DNA from: Flagellimonas sp. MMG031
Lineage (GTDB): Bacteria > Bacteroidota > Bacteroidia > Flavobacteriales > Flavobacteriaceae
Assembly: GCF_040112705.1 (NCBI RefSeq)
Contig: NZ_CP157804.1
Span: 1,978,001 to 2,042,000, forward strand
DNA length: 64,000 nucleotides
Reading direction: 5' to 3'
Within the stretch, counting starts at the first letter, position 1. The number at the start of each line of letters is the position of its first letter. Under the pieces are notes generated by a model. It was not told the origin of the DNA. It saw nothing but the letters and a program-made list of their open reading frames with translations, and searched no databases. The translations under genes were made by a program, and so were the position numbers. Positions 1-9,012 of this stretch are shown here, in pieces.

Positions 1-1117
1 GGCAACCATCGATGAATTTGACGATGCATCCTTGGAAAAAGTGGTCAGAAGGGCAGAGGAGCTCGCGCAATTATCTCCCGAAAACCCTGAGTTTATGCCG
101 CCCTTGGGACCACAAACATACGATGAGGCTATCACATACAAGGAATCGACTGCCAACATCACTCCGGAGTACCGAGCTGAGGTGGCCAATAGCAGTATTG
201 TTCCCGCCGCTGCAAAAGATGTAACTGCAGCAGGCTTTTTGGATGATTCGGCCCAATTTTCGGCCATGATCAATTCCAATGGACTGTTTGCCTACAACCA
301 ATCCACCAACGTGGATTTTACGGTGACCATGCGTACCAATGACGGTACAGGTTCCGGTTGGGTGACCCGCGATTATAACGATATTGACAAGTTTGACGCT
401 GCCGAAGCATCAAAAATAGCAATAGACAAGGCAGTGATGTCCCGAGAGGCGCGTGCCATAGAGCCCGGTAAGTACACTGTGATCTTGGAACCGGCCGCAT
501 CCGCAGATCTTTTGCGTAATATGTTTGGTTCTTTCAATGCAAGGTCTGCCGATGAAGGAAGAAGCTTTATGTCCGCTAAGGACGGTGGCAATAAATTGGG
601 ACAAAAGATTGTGGACGAAAGAGTGAATCTTTGGTCCGATCCCTTACATCCCGATGTGCCTACCTCCACATGGAACGGAGCGGGACAGCCTTTGAAGAAA
701 ACCAGTTGGATCGAGAACGGGGTGGTCAAAAACTTGGCCTATGACCGTTACTGGGCAGAGCAAAAGGGTGTTGAGCCCGTGCCCTTCCCAAGCAATGCAA
801 TTATGGAAGGCGGCGACGAAAGTTTGGAAGACATGATCAAAGGAACCAAAAAGGGTATTTTGGTGACACGCTTTTGGTATATCCGAAGTGTAGACCCACA
901 AACCTTGCTATATACTGGTTTGACCCGGGACGGAACGTTCTACATTGAAAATGGACAGATCAAATTCCCTGTAAAAAACTTCAGGTTCAATGAGAGTCCA
1001 ATCATTATGTTGAACAATTTGGAATCGCTCGGGCAACAGGTTCGTGTAAACGGTAACCTGATACCTTACATGAAGATTCGCGACTTTACGTTCACCAGTC
1101 TTTCCGACGCGGTATAA
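1..1117 (+). CDS. TldD/PmbA-family metalloprotease (TldE-like), 5' partial
   Basis: The reading frame is open from base 2, so the gene starts left of the window; the apparent TTG at 32 is internal. The visible 372 residues match the second half of the TldD/PmbA family: an N-domain segment, then the all-beta C-terminal domain ending in a stretch like IMLNNLESLGQQVRVNGNLI. TldD and TldE form a cytosolic heterodimeric zinc protease that degrades unfolded peptides; TldE-type subunits lack the zinc site, and I see no HExxxH motif in this half. A terminator follows at 1136, yet the next genes continue in the same direction. In Bacteroidota this family is often found just before DUF4159/MoxR genes. 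A partner subunit probably lies upstream. Which paralogue this is cannot be settled without the N-terminus. Confidence 0.85.
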   Translation, partial: ATIDEFDDASLEKVVRRAEELAQLSPENPEFMPPLGPQTYDEAITYKESTANITPEYRAEVANSSIVPAAAKDVTAAGFLDDSAQFSAMINSNGLFAYNQSTNVDFTVTMRTNDGTGSGWVTRDYNDIDKFDAAEASKIAIDKAVMSREARAIEPGKYTVILEPAASADLLRNMFGSFNARSADEGRSFMSAKDGGNKLGQKIVDERVNLWSDPLHPDVPTSTWNGAGQPLKKTSWIENGVVKNLAYDRYWAEQKGVEPVPFPSNAIMEGGDESLEDMIKGTKKGILVTRFWYIRSVDPQTLLYTGLTRDGTFYIENGQIKFPVKNFRFNESPIIMLNNLESLGQQVRVNGNLIPYMKIRDFTFTSLSDAV

Positions 1118-1135
1118 GCATAATACACACAACAG

Positions 1136-1171
1136 ACTGGTGGTCGACTTGGTATCGACCGCCAGTTTTTT
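1136..1171 (+). terminator. Rho-independent terminator after TldD/PmbA gene
   Basis: Arms 1136-1147 and 1155-1166 (ACTGGTGGTCGA and TCGACCGCCAGT, one G.T pair) enclose a 7-nt loop and are followed by six T residues. It separates the protease gene from the DUF4159 gene, which starts 32 bp further on. Confidence 0.85.
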
Positions 1172-1202
1172 ATTTTGGCAAAGATTTTAGCCTACGACCC
1201 AA

Positions 1203-1829
1203 ATGGCATTGGATAACGAATTTTTTTTCACACGCTTGCAGTATGAATCAGGAGATTGGGATGTGGATCAGCGTATGCCCTCCAATTTGCTGAATTCCTT
1301 GGTTGAATACACTACACTTAAGGTAGATACACAGGAAAAAATCATCCCGTTGGCCAGTGACGATATCTTTAAAAGCCCGTTTTGTTATATCTCCGGCCAT
1401 AAACTGGTGCAGTTCACCAAAAAGGAAAGGGAAAATTTTGAAAAGTACGTCCGCAACGGCGGTTTTGTCTTTGCAGATGACTGCAACCACGATATTGACG
1501 GTCTTTTTGCTAAATCCTTTGAACGCCAAATGGAAGAAATTTTTGGGGCTGGCGAATTGAAAAAAATTCCCAACGATCACGAAATCTACACCATTTTTTT
1601 TGAGTTTGATGATGGTCCACCTACCACTTCCCAAGAATTGAACGGATGGGGAGATGATTTGGTGCACGAATACCTCAAGGCCATCGTCATCAACGGACGC
1701 ATAGGCGTGCTCTACAGCAACAAGGATTATGGATGCGAATGGGATTACGATTTTAGAAACAAACGATGGTACAAAATCGACAACACCCGTTTCGGGGTCA
1801 ACATCGTGCTGTACGCATTAACTTCTTAA
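1203..1829 (+). CDS. DUF4159 domain-containing protein
   Basis: 208 residues, no signal peptide; ATG start. The sequence fits DUF4159, a domain with a glutamine-amidotransferase/ThuA-like fold: an N-terminal FFFTRLQYESGDWDVD stretch, a central YVRNGGFVFADDCNH segment that would be the turn after a core strand, and a C-terminal FGVNIVLYALTS. In larger proteins the domain is usually fused to membrane parts; here it stands alone. It lies 11 bp before moxR and is probably co-transcribed with the MoxR/DUF58/BatA genes. Its biochemical role is unknown; a regulatory or structural role in the MoxR complex is inference from position only. Confidence 0.85.
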   Translation: MALDNEFFFTRLQYESGDWDVDQRMPSNLLNSLVEYTTLKVDTQEKIIPLASDDIFKSPFCYISGHKLVQFTKKERENFEKYVRNGGFVFADDCNHDIDGLFAKSFERQMEEIFGAGELKKIPNDHEIYTIFFEFDDGPPTTSQELNGWGDDLVHEYLKAIVINGRIGVLYSNKDYGCEWDYDFRNKRWYKIDNTRFGVNIVLYALTS

Positions 1830-1839
1830 CACTATTGAT

Positions 1840-2844
1840 TTGAACAAAGAACTACAACAAATTGCAAACGAAGTGGAGGGGCTTTCCGAAAAATTATCGG
1901 CCCTGAAGCAGGAGATTGGGAAGGTGATCATTGGTCAGGAAGAGACCGTTTCACAGCTGTTGATTACCTTTTTGGCAGGTGGACATGCCTTGCTGGAAGG
2001 TGTTCCGGGATTGGCAAAGACCTTGATGATACGGACCCTTTCGGATGCGATTGACCTAAAATTCAAAAGGATTCAGTTTACCCCGGATTTGATGCCATCC
2101 GATATTATCGGTACCGAGATACTGGAGGAAGACCACAGTACGGGCAAAAAATTCTTCAAGTTTAATAAAGGCCCTATCTTTTCCAATATCATATTGGCGG
2201 ATGAGATCAACAGGACCCCTCCCAAAACGCAGGCAGCACTTTTGGAGGCCATGCAGGAGTTTGAGGTGACCTACGGCGATAAAACCTATAAACTGGACAG
2301 GCCGTTTTTCATTTTGGCCACCCAAAACCCGATTGAGCAATCAGGGACCTTTGTATTGCCAGAGGCACAACAAGATAGGTTTCTGTTATACATTAAAATT
2401 GGCTACCCGACGGATAAAGAAGAAACCGAGATTTTAAAGGCAACCACCGGAACCAAAAAGGCACAATTGAACAAGGTGTTGTCAGGAGAGGACATCATCC
2501 GATTACAACAGTTGGTGCGGGAAGTCTCCATCAGCGATGGTCTGATTCAATATGTGAGCGATGTGATACGCGCCACCCGGCCCGACACCACATCAGTCGA
2601 CTACGTAAAAAAATGGGTGGATTGGGGTGCAGGTCCGCGCGCAGGTCAGGCCATGATCTTGACCGCCAAGGCCAATGCCCTCTTAAATGGAAAATTGGCC
2701 GTAACTCTGGAGGACCTACAAACCGTTGCCTTACCCGTGTTGAGACACAGGGTACTGGTCAATTTTAGGGCAGAGGCAGAAGGTACCACTTCGGATACGG
2801 TGACCCAGGAAATACTTAAAACCGTTCAAGTTAAGGATAACTAA
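1840..2844 (+). CDS. moxR: MoxR-family AAA+ ATPase
   Basis: 334 residues. Walker A GVPGLAKT at about residues 54-61, Walker B ILADEINR at 117-124, then the sensor-1 ATQNP and the MoxR lid domain. MoxR ATPases act as chaperones that mature or activate partner proteins, often ones with VWA domains. The start is TTG at 1840; the next in-frame Met lies beyond Walker A, so no ATG start could give a working protein. The stop overlaps the ATG of the DUF58 gene (TAATG), a sign of translational coupling. The order MoxR, DUF58, BatA-like is the classical moxR/bat arrangement, though VWA-type BatA/BatB proteins are not evident here. Confidence 0.95.
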   Translation: MNKELQQIANEVEGLSEKLSALKQEIGKVIIGQEETVSQLLITFLAGGHALLEGVPGLAKTLMIRTLSDAIDLKFKRIQFTPDLMPSDIIGTEILEEDHSTGKKFFKFNKGPIFSNIILADEINRTPPKTQAALLEAMQEFEVTYGDKTYKLDRPFFILATQNPIEQSGTFVLPEAQQDRFLLYIKIGYPTDKEETEILKATTGTKKAQLNKVLSGEDIIRLQQLVREVSISDGLIQYVSDVIRATRPDTTSVDYVKKWVDWGAGPRAGQAMILTAKANALLNGKLAVTLEDLQTVALPVLRHRVLVNFRAEAEGTTSDTVTQEILKTVQVKDN

Positions 2845-3743
2845 TGGCAACAAGGGACTACCACGACCTTTTAAAACCGGATGTGATCAATACGGTATCG
2901 GGCCTCAGCCTGATTTCGCGTATTGTGGTGGAAGGTTTTACCTCCGGTCTGCACCGTAGCAAGAGCGTGGGTCCTGGCATGGAGTTCAGTCAATATCGGG
3001 GTTATGAACCCGGTGATGACCTACGATTGCTCGATTGGAAAATGTTGGCCAGATCGGGACGATATTACATCAAACAGTCCGAAGTGGATAGCCATGTAGC
3101 CGTTAAGTTTATCGTGGATGCCAGTGATTCCATGGCACACGAGGAGAACGGCATTTCCAAACTGGAATTTGCGCGCGTCATGATCGCCTGTCTTTCCCAT
3201 TTGGCACAAAAGCAAGGTGATTCCGTGGGACTCTTTGCCCTTAACGAAGATGATTTTGTAAGCATTTATCCCAAAGCGGACAGAAAACACTTTAACAGAT
3301 TATTGTTGGAGCTGTTGAAGATTTCCACCAAAGGAAAGTGGCCGCAGTTTTCAATTGCCTCAAGAAAAATCCATAATCGGGGCGAAAAGGAACTTGTTTT
3401 CTTCCTGACCGATATGTACGAAGATGTTTCCGAGCTCTCCGATTTTGTAAAGAACCTGAAAACCGCACACAACGAGGTCGTGGTAATTCAAATTATGACA
3501 GGTGCGGAAATGGATTTCGATTACAAAAAATCCGTCACTTTTGAAGACTTGGAAACCGGAACCAAGGTCAAGGTAGATGTAAACAAGGCCAAAGCTGGGT
3601 ATTTGAAGGCATTGGACAACAAAATAGGGCAAACCAAGGAGCAATTGCTCTCACAAGGGGTACATTATCATCTGTTTCGGATGGATGATGATTTGGGTGA
3701 TGCCCTCCAATTATTTTTAAAGGAACGAATTCGGTTGGTGTAA
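2844..3743 (+). CDS. DUF58 domain-containing protein (MoxR partner)
   Basis: 299 residues, no membrane segment. The DUF58 signature GYEPGDDLRLLDWKMLARSG lies near residues 52-71, followed by a VWA-like fold beginning FIVDASDSM, where D-x-S-x resembles a degenerate metal-ion-dependent adhesion motif. DUF58 proteins are the usual immediate partners of MoxR ATPases. It overlaps moxR by one base and abuts the BatA-like gene directly (stop 3743, start 3744). Substrate and process are not known; aerotolerance and envelope integrity have been proposed for bat operons in other bacteria. Confidence 0.93.
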   Translation: MATRDYHDLLKPDVINTVSGLSLISRIVVEGFTSGLHRSKSVGPGMEFSQYRGYEPGDDLRLLDWKMLARSGRYYIKQSEVDSHVAVKFIVDASDSMAHEENGISKLEFARVMIACLSHLAQKQGDSVGLFALNEDDFVSIYPKADRKHFNRLLLELLKISTKGKWPQFSIASRKIHNRGEKELVFFLTDMYEDVSELSDFVKNLKTAHNEVVVIQIMTGAEMDFDYKKSVTFEDLETGTKVKVDVNKAKAGYLKALDNKIGQTKEQLLSQGVHYHLFRMDDDLGDALQLFLKERIRLV

Positions 3744-5015
3744 ATGGTTTTTGCGAATCCAACATATCTCTGGGCACTTTTGGGACTTTTGGTCCCTTTG
3801 GCCATTCATTTGTGGAGCAAAAAGGAGGCAAAGACCATCAAAATCGGAAGTGTTCAGTTGTTGGACGAATCAAATTCACGCCAATCCAGCAGCATTCAAT
3901 TGAACGAATGGTTGCTCCTGCTGTTACGTATGCTGATTTTGGCACTTATCGTACTGTTGATGGCTTGCCCACAATGGCGTACCAAGGGCAATCAACAACA
4001 GGTTACCTATTTGGTGGAGCCTTCGCTGGCCAACGAGCCCACTTTGGCCACCATTTTGGATAGTTTACAAGAAGATGCCTCCGTAAGGTTGTTTGCCAAC
4101 GGATTTCCGGAATGGGATTTGGATACGGATTACCGAGCGGAACAGGAGACTCCCAACTATTGGCAATTGGCACAACGATTGGATTCCTTGCGTTCGGATA
4201 GTTTGGTCGTATTCACTAAAGCATTGGCCAAGGGCATCAAATCCAAACGACCGAACACTCAAAAGAACATCCAATGGGTAGTCACCGAAGGTGAGGAAAT
4301 TCTTGACCGTCCCCTCATTGCCCTCAAAAACACCGAGGCTGTTCAACTTGTTTCGATTTCCAGCAATAGCATGAGAACCCGCATCAATAAGGAAATGATT
4401 AAAGATGGATACCAACTAACAAGGGCAGGAGATAGTTTGCAACTTGGAGAAGGAGCAAATACCATCGTTCCGCTACATAAAATGGATACCCTTCTAATCA
4501 ATCTGCAAGTGGATGAGGGTTTTGAAAGGGAAGAAAAGTACCTTGAAGCCTCTTTTCGTGCATTGTCCGCCTATTTGGGGCAGCCTATCAAAGTTATGAA
4601 GGACAGCTCAAGCGAAAGTACCGATTTACAGGTATGGTTGAGTGAAAAGTCCTTGACAACAAGCGAAGGGAAATGGTTGATTCTGAAACCGGACGTGATG
4701 GCAAAACAGTTGATCGAGCCCGGACCTACAAAAAACATTTTTCATTTAACCTCCCGTTTAAATCCCAAGAATACGGTGGAGCAGCGATTCACGGAACAAT
4801 TGTTGGGTATTTTGGGCGTGAACAAGGAGGTTGAAAGTCTTGCCAAAAATATGGACAGACGTCAGATGGAAGAAGCCTCTTTAAAGCCCAATTATGTGGC
4901 GCCCAAACGAAAAAGGGAACGCGCCACTTTAGTGGATATTTCACTTTGGGTATTTGGTCTAGTGGCGGGATTGATGCTGGCAGAACGATTGATTTCAAAG
5001 TATAGAAAACAGTGA
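3744..5015 (+). CDS. BatA-like membrane protein (aerotolerance regulator N-terminal domain)
   Basis: 423 residues. It begins with the BatA N-terminal signature, NPTYLWALLGLLVPLAIHLW (helix 1), then a KIGSVQLL stretch and a second hydrophobic helix at about residues 54-75; a third helix lies near the C-terminus (residues 400-416). The middle, some 300 residues, is an extracytoplasmic region without the MIDAS residues of full VWA BatA proteins. It follows the DUF58 gene with no gap and overlaps the next gene by four bases (GTGA at 5012). It is probably an inner-membrane partner of the MoxR/DUF58 complex. Its precise function is unknown. Confidence 0.88.
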   Translation: MVFANPTYLWALLGLLVPLAIHLWSKKEAKTIKIGSVQLLDESNSRQSSSIQLNEWLLLLLRMLILALIVLLMACPQWRTKGNQQQVTYLVEPSLANEPTLATILDSLQEDASVRLFANGFPEWDLDTDYRAEQETPNYWQLAQRLDSLRSDSLVVFTKALAKGIKSKRPNTQKNIQWVVTEGEEILDRPLIALKNTEAVQLVSISSNSMRTRINKEMIKDGYQLTRAGDSLQLGEGANTIVPLHKMDTLLINLQVDEGFEREEKYLEASFRALSAYLGQPIKVMKDSSSESTDLQVWLSEKSLTTSEGKWLILKPDVMAKQLIEPGPTKNIFHLTSRLNPKNTVEQRFTEQLLGILGVNKEVESLAKNMDRRQMEEASLKPNYVAPKRKRERATLVDISLWVFGLVAGLMLAERLISKYRKQ

Positions 5016-7246
5016 ACGGAGCAGCCCACATAAAACAGTTTCAGAAACGTTGGCAACAATTGCTGTATGCCGAGGCACTGTTATATGCCGTTGGTTTTGG
5101 AGGGATGATGTACCTGTTTACCCACAACATGGGATATGGTATCCTAAGCCTTTTGGTGGCCCTGGTTGTTTCCGTATGGATCAAAAGACCTTGGAAAATA
5201 AATGAAGCAAGGGCTGTCAACTATATTGATGCCCACTTGCCACAGGCTGGATATAGCAGTGGACTATTATTGGTGTCTGCCCAAGAGCTTTCAGACCTAT
5301 CAAAATTACAGCAGTACCGCGTTTCCGCCCAGTTAGAACCTGTTTTACCCAAGACACGGCCACCTCAAAAACTATTCAAGGCGGCATTGGTCATGTTCGG
5401 ACTGGTGCTTATCGGACTGATGGCCAATACCCTCTGGACATCCTTGAATCCATTTTCGAGTAATGGTTCATCCAATCAGGACGTTATTACTTTCGCTCCG
5501 AAGGATAGTTTATCATCATCCATCAAAATCCCTGAGCTCACCGATACGAAAGTGACCGTTCAATACCCATCCTATACCAAAAAACCAACCATACAGACTT
5601 CTTTACCCAACATCAAAGCGGTGCAAGGTTCCAGGATCACATGGCATCTCGAATTTGATGTCGAAGTACAAAAGGTTCAAATGGACCTGATGGGAGAGCA
5701 TTTTGATTTTGTCAAAGTGCAAAACCAATACCGATTGACCAAGCCCTTGGAAGCTTCGGGCTTTTATAGCTTCACTTTTACCGATGGTGACGCAAACGAT
5801 TATGTAAGCGACCTGTATTCCATGGAAATGGTCAGCGACGAACCACCCTTGGTACAGCTGGAGGGATTGGACTATTACAGCTATTTTGAGTTTGAGGACG
5901 ATAAGCGGTTGATGTTCAATGCTAATATTTCCGATGATTTTGGAGTTGAGGATGCCTACATCATCGCCACGGTCAGTAAGGGTTCGGGAGAGTCCGTAAA
6001 GTTTAGGGAGGAGTCCGTTCGCTTTGATCAAACTATCCCAAAAGGAGGTAAGTTGGTGCAATTGCGACAACAACTGGATTTGAATGCCCTCAACATGGAC
6101 CCGGGGGATGAACTCTATTTTTATGTGGAGGCCCTGGACCAAAAATCACCAACACCCAATGTGGCGCGTAGCGAAACCTACTTTGCGGTGATTCGGGATA
6201 CGGTCACGGATATGTTTGCGGTGGAAGGAAACTTGGGAGTGGACTTGATGCCCGATTATTTTAGGAGTCAGCGCCAACTCATAATTGATACTGAAAAACT
6301 GATTTCCGAACGTGGTAAAATTTCCGAAAAAGATTTCAAGTTCAGGAGCAACGAACTTGGTTTTGATCAAAAACAATTGCGCTTAAAGTACGGACAATTT
6401 ATGGGCGACGAGACCGAAATGCAATCCGCCCCTGGGCAAGTATCGCCTGAAGCCGGTGAGGCAGACCATGACCACGACCACGAGGGTGGGGAAGAGGACC
6501 TGCTGGATGCATATAGCCACAAACATGACAGCGATAACGAGCACAACCTGGTGGTGGAAGACGATCACGATCATGGCACCGAGGAAGAGAAAGAAGACCC
6601 TTTGCACGAATACGTGCACGACCATGGTGACCCTGAAGCATCCACACTTTTTGAAAAATCCCTCAAAGCGAAGCTTCGGGATGCCTTGACCATAATGTGG
6701 GATGCGGAATTGTACCTCAGATTGTATGAGCCGGAAAAATCCTTGCCCTATCAATACGATGCCTTGGAGATTATTCAGGACATTAAGAACAGTGCCCGAA
6801 TCTATGTCCACCGAATCGGTTTTGATCCTCCACCGATCAAGGAGGAGAATCGACTTAGTGGTGATATCGAGGGGATTACCAACGTTACCAAAGAGGAAGG
6901 ATTTGATTACGAAATGTCCTTTGCTGCCACTCGTGAAGCCATATATCGTTTGGAACTCCTCATTCAAAGTGAAACAAATTTTAGCGAAACCGATGCCGCC
7001 CTTTTTGAAGAGGCAGGAAATGAACTGGCCCAAAAAGCCATCGCCGAACCCCTTACATATGTTAAAGTGCTACAAGGACTTCGGGATTTACAAAAGGCTC
7101 CGGATAGGACCAGAGAAAGCTATATGGAAGTGCAACGAAAATTATTGTCGGTGTTGCCCGAAGTGGATGATAACCCTTTCAAAAGAACGGTATACCCTGA
7201 TGAAATCAATCAACTGTACCTAAAGGAACTGGAGGCGTATGAGTGA
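5012..7246 (+). CDS. DUF4175-like large membrane protein with His/Asp-rich insert
   Basis: 744 residues; GTG start overlapping the previous stop by 4 bp. Two N-terminal transmembrane stretches (about residues 18-55) and one more near 125-145, then a long extracytoplasmic part with beta-sandwich-like segments (FYVEALDQKSPTPN near 375) and a helical C-terminal half. From about residue 484 to 541 there is an acidic, histidine-rich insert with HDHDH, HKHDSDNEH, DDHDH and VHDH clusters, eleven His in all, typical of weak metal-binding linkers. I assign DUF4175 on architecture and operon position (MoxR, DUF58, BatA, this). The role is unknown; the insert could buffer or sense Zn, Ni or Cu. Confidence 0.75.
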   Translation: MNGAAHIKQFQKRWQQLLYAEALLYAVGFGGMMYLFTHNMGYGILSLLVALVVSVWIKRPWKINEARAVNYIDAHLPQAGYSSGLLLVSAQELSDLSKLQQYRVSAQLEPVLPKTRPPQKLFKAALVMFGLVLIGLMANTLWTSLNPFSSNGSSNQDVITFAPKDSLSSSIKIPELTDTKVTVQYPSYTKKPTIQTSLPNIKAVQGSRITWHLEFDVEVQKVQMDLMGEHFDFVKVQNQYRLTKPLEASGFYSFTFTDGDANDYVSDLYSMEMVSDEPPLVQLEGLDYYSYFEFEDDKRLMFNANISDDFGVEDAYIIATVSKGSGESVKFREESVRFDQTIPKGGKLVQLRQQLDLNALNMDPGDELYFYVEALDQKSPTPNVARSETYFAVIRDTVTDMFAVEGNLGVDLMPDYFRSQRQLIIDTEKLISERGKISEKDFKFRSNELGFDQKQLRLKYGQFMGDETEMQSAPGQVSPEAGEADHDHDHEGGEEDLLDAYSHKHDSDNEHNLVVEDDHDHGTEEEKEDPLHEYVHDHGDPEASTLFEKSLKAKLRDALTIMWDAELYLRLYEPEKSLPYQYDALEIIQDIKNSARIYVHRIGFDPPPIKEENRLSGDIEGITNVTKEEGFDYEMSFAATREAIYRLELLIQSETNFSETDAALFEEAGNELAQKAIAEPLTYVKVLQGLRDLQKAPDRTRESYMEVQRKLLSVLPEVDDNPFKRTVYPDEINQLYLKELEAYE

Positions 7247-8993
7247 TGGAGTGCAGTTGTTGAACCAAAACATCTTATGGCCTGTGGTGTTGATCGCGCT
7301 ATTGTTGTTGACGGTATTTGTTTGGAAGGAATGGGAACAACGGAATGGGAAACGTTTTTGGGTAAAATCGGTGTTGGGGTTAATGGCCGTGGCATCTTTG
7401 GCCATGATAATATGGCGTCCCGCCACCTTTCAGGAAGAAACCAAGGGCAAAGCCATTATTCTGACCAAAGGATACCGTACCGCCCAATTGGACAGTTTAC
7501 GATCTATCTACAAGCGGATTCCGATGGAAAATTATTCCCCTGGAAAAACCTTATCCATTTTGGAGGAAGCTGATTCGTTATTCTTGTTGGGGCAGGGATT
7601 GGAGACCTACGACCTTTGGCAGCTCAACGATGCCACCATATCCTTTTTGGGAGCGGAACCCCTTATGGGATGGACTAAAATTTCTCATCATACCAACATT
7701 CCCCTTGGCGAACAGTTTTCCTTGTTCGCACAATATGCCCAACCAACCGAAGGACATTGGGCCATTTTAGCGGATAATGGAGGTAATCCATTGGATTCCG
7801 TAGTTTTTGGAAAGGCGGAGCAGCAAACGGTCCGATTGTCTGCCACTACAAAGGCAAGCGGCACATTTGTGTACCAACTGTGGGAAAAAGATGGTGATGG
7901 CAAAGTACTTTCAAAAGAGCCAATTCCCATACATGTGGAAAAAGGTACATCATTGCGCATTTTGATGGTCAATACCTTTCCAACTTTTGAAACCAAATAC
8001 CTCAAAAACTTTTTGGCGGAGAACGGCCATGAACTACAGGTCAGGACCCAGCTCACCAAGGGCAAATACAAATTTGAATACTTTAACGGAGCATCCGAAG
8101 CAGTATATGGATTTACCATGGACCAGCTAGAGAAATACGACCTTTTGATTCTGGATACCGATACTTACACAGGTCTTTCCAATGTTGCAAAAAGAGCCAT
8201 TGAAGCATCTGCACGTGTAAATGGTCTCGGAATTTTTGTCCAGCCCAATGAGCGTATGTTCCGATTGTCCAAAAATCGTTTTCCATTGGGATTTGAACGC
8301 GATGGAAGGACTGAAATCTCCTTGGAACAATCAGGTGTAACACTGGCAACATATCCTTATCAATTTGAAACAGGTGTCAGACAACAGCCAATAGCAATCG
8401 ATTCCACCATAATAGCCGGCTACGTGCCCATGGAAAAAGGGAAATTGGGCAGTACGGTGCTGCAAAACACCTATCAATTGGTGTTGGAGGGTCATGAAGG
8501 GATTTACGCAAGCATTTGGACCCAAATACTCAATGGAATTGCCAAACCGCAAGAATCCGAAATGGCTTTTGAGGCATTGACCCCCATCCCAAAGGTAGAT
8601 GAACCATTTTTGTTTAAAATTCGAACCCTTGAGGAAAACCCTCAATTGGAGAATTCGGATGGAAGGCCTATTGCGTTACAGCAAGATGCGAGTCTTCCGT
8701 CAAAATGGTCAGGCACCCAATATCCTAGAAAAATAGGTTGGAATCAAGTTCGGTCCGGAAAGGATAGTACGGTCGTGTTTTCCTATTACGTTTTTGATAA
8801 AGATCGATGGTCGTCTGTTGCTACGGCACATACCATCCGAGCCAACAAGCGTAAATTTGGAACGGACAACCGTTTTAGGGGCAAGTCAGCTTCCTCCAAT
8901 GGGAGCTTGCAACCTATTTCTCCGCTATGGTTTTACGTTTTACTTCTTTTGTGTTTGGGTTGGCTATGGTTGGAGCCCAAATTGGTGTCGTAG
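7239..8993 (+). CDS. Membrane-anchored protein of the MoxR/BatA operon (amidotransferase-like fold suspected)
   Basis: 584 residues, overlapping the previous gene by 8 bp. Two N-terminal transmembrane helices (residues 12-27 and 43-61) and one at the C-terminus (about 562-580) enclose a roughly 500-residue extracytoplasmic region. Segments such as LRILMVNTFPTFETKYLKNF and YDLLILDTDTYTGLS resemble the core strands of class-I amidotransferase/ThuA-like folds seen in membrane proteins next to BatA genes, but I see no catalytic Cys-His pair. It is the last gene of the operon and meets the minus-strand DUF6090 remnant 19 bp downstream. No function can be assigned. Confidence 0.7.
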   Translation: MSDGVQLLNQNILWPVVLIALLLLTVFVWKEWEQRNGKRFWVKSVLGLMAVASLAMIIWRPATFQEETKGKAIILTKGYRTAQLDSLRSIYKRIPMENYSPGKTLSILEEADSLFLLGQGLETYDLWQLNDATISFLGAEPLMGWTKISHHTNIPLGEQFSLFAQYAQPTEGHWAILADNGGNPLDSVVFGKAEQQTVRLSATTKASGTFVYQLWEKDGDGKVLSKEPIPIHVEKGTSLRILMVNTFPTFETKYLKNFLAENGHELQVRTQLTKGKYKFEYFNGASEAVYGFTMDQLEKYDLLILDTDTYTGLSNVAKRAIEASARVNGLGIFVQPNERMFRLSKNRFPLGFERDGRTEISLEQSGVTLATYPYQFETGVRQQPIAIDSTIIAGYVPMEKGKLGSTVLQNTYQLVLEGHEGIYASIWTQILNGIAKPQESEMAFEALTPIPKVDEPFLFKIRTLEENPQLENSDGRPIALQQDASLPSKWSGTQYPRKIGWNQVRSGKDSTVVFSYYVFDKDRWSSVATAHTIRANKRKFGTDNRFRGKSASSNGSLQPISPLWFYVLLLLCLGWLWLEPKLVS

Positions 8994-9012
8994 AGCGACA
9001 CATTTTTATAAA

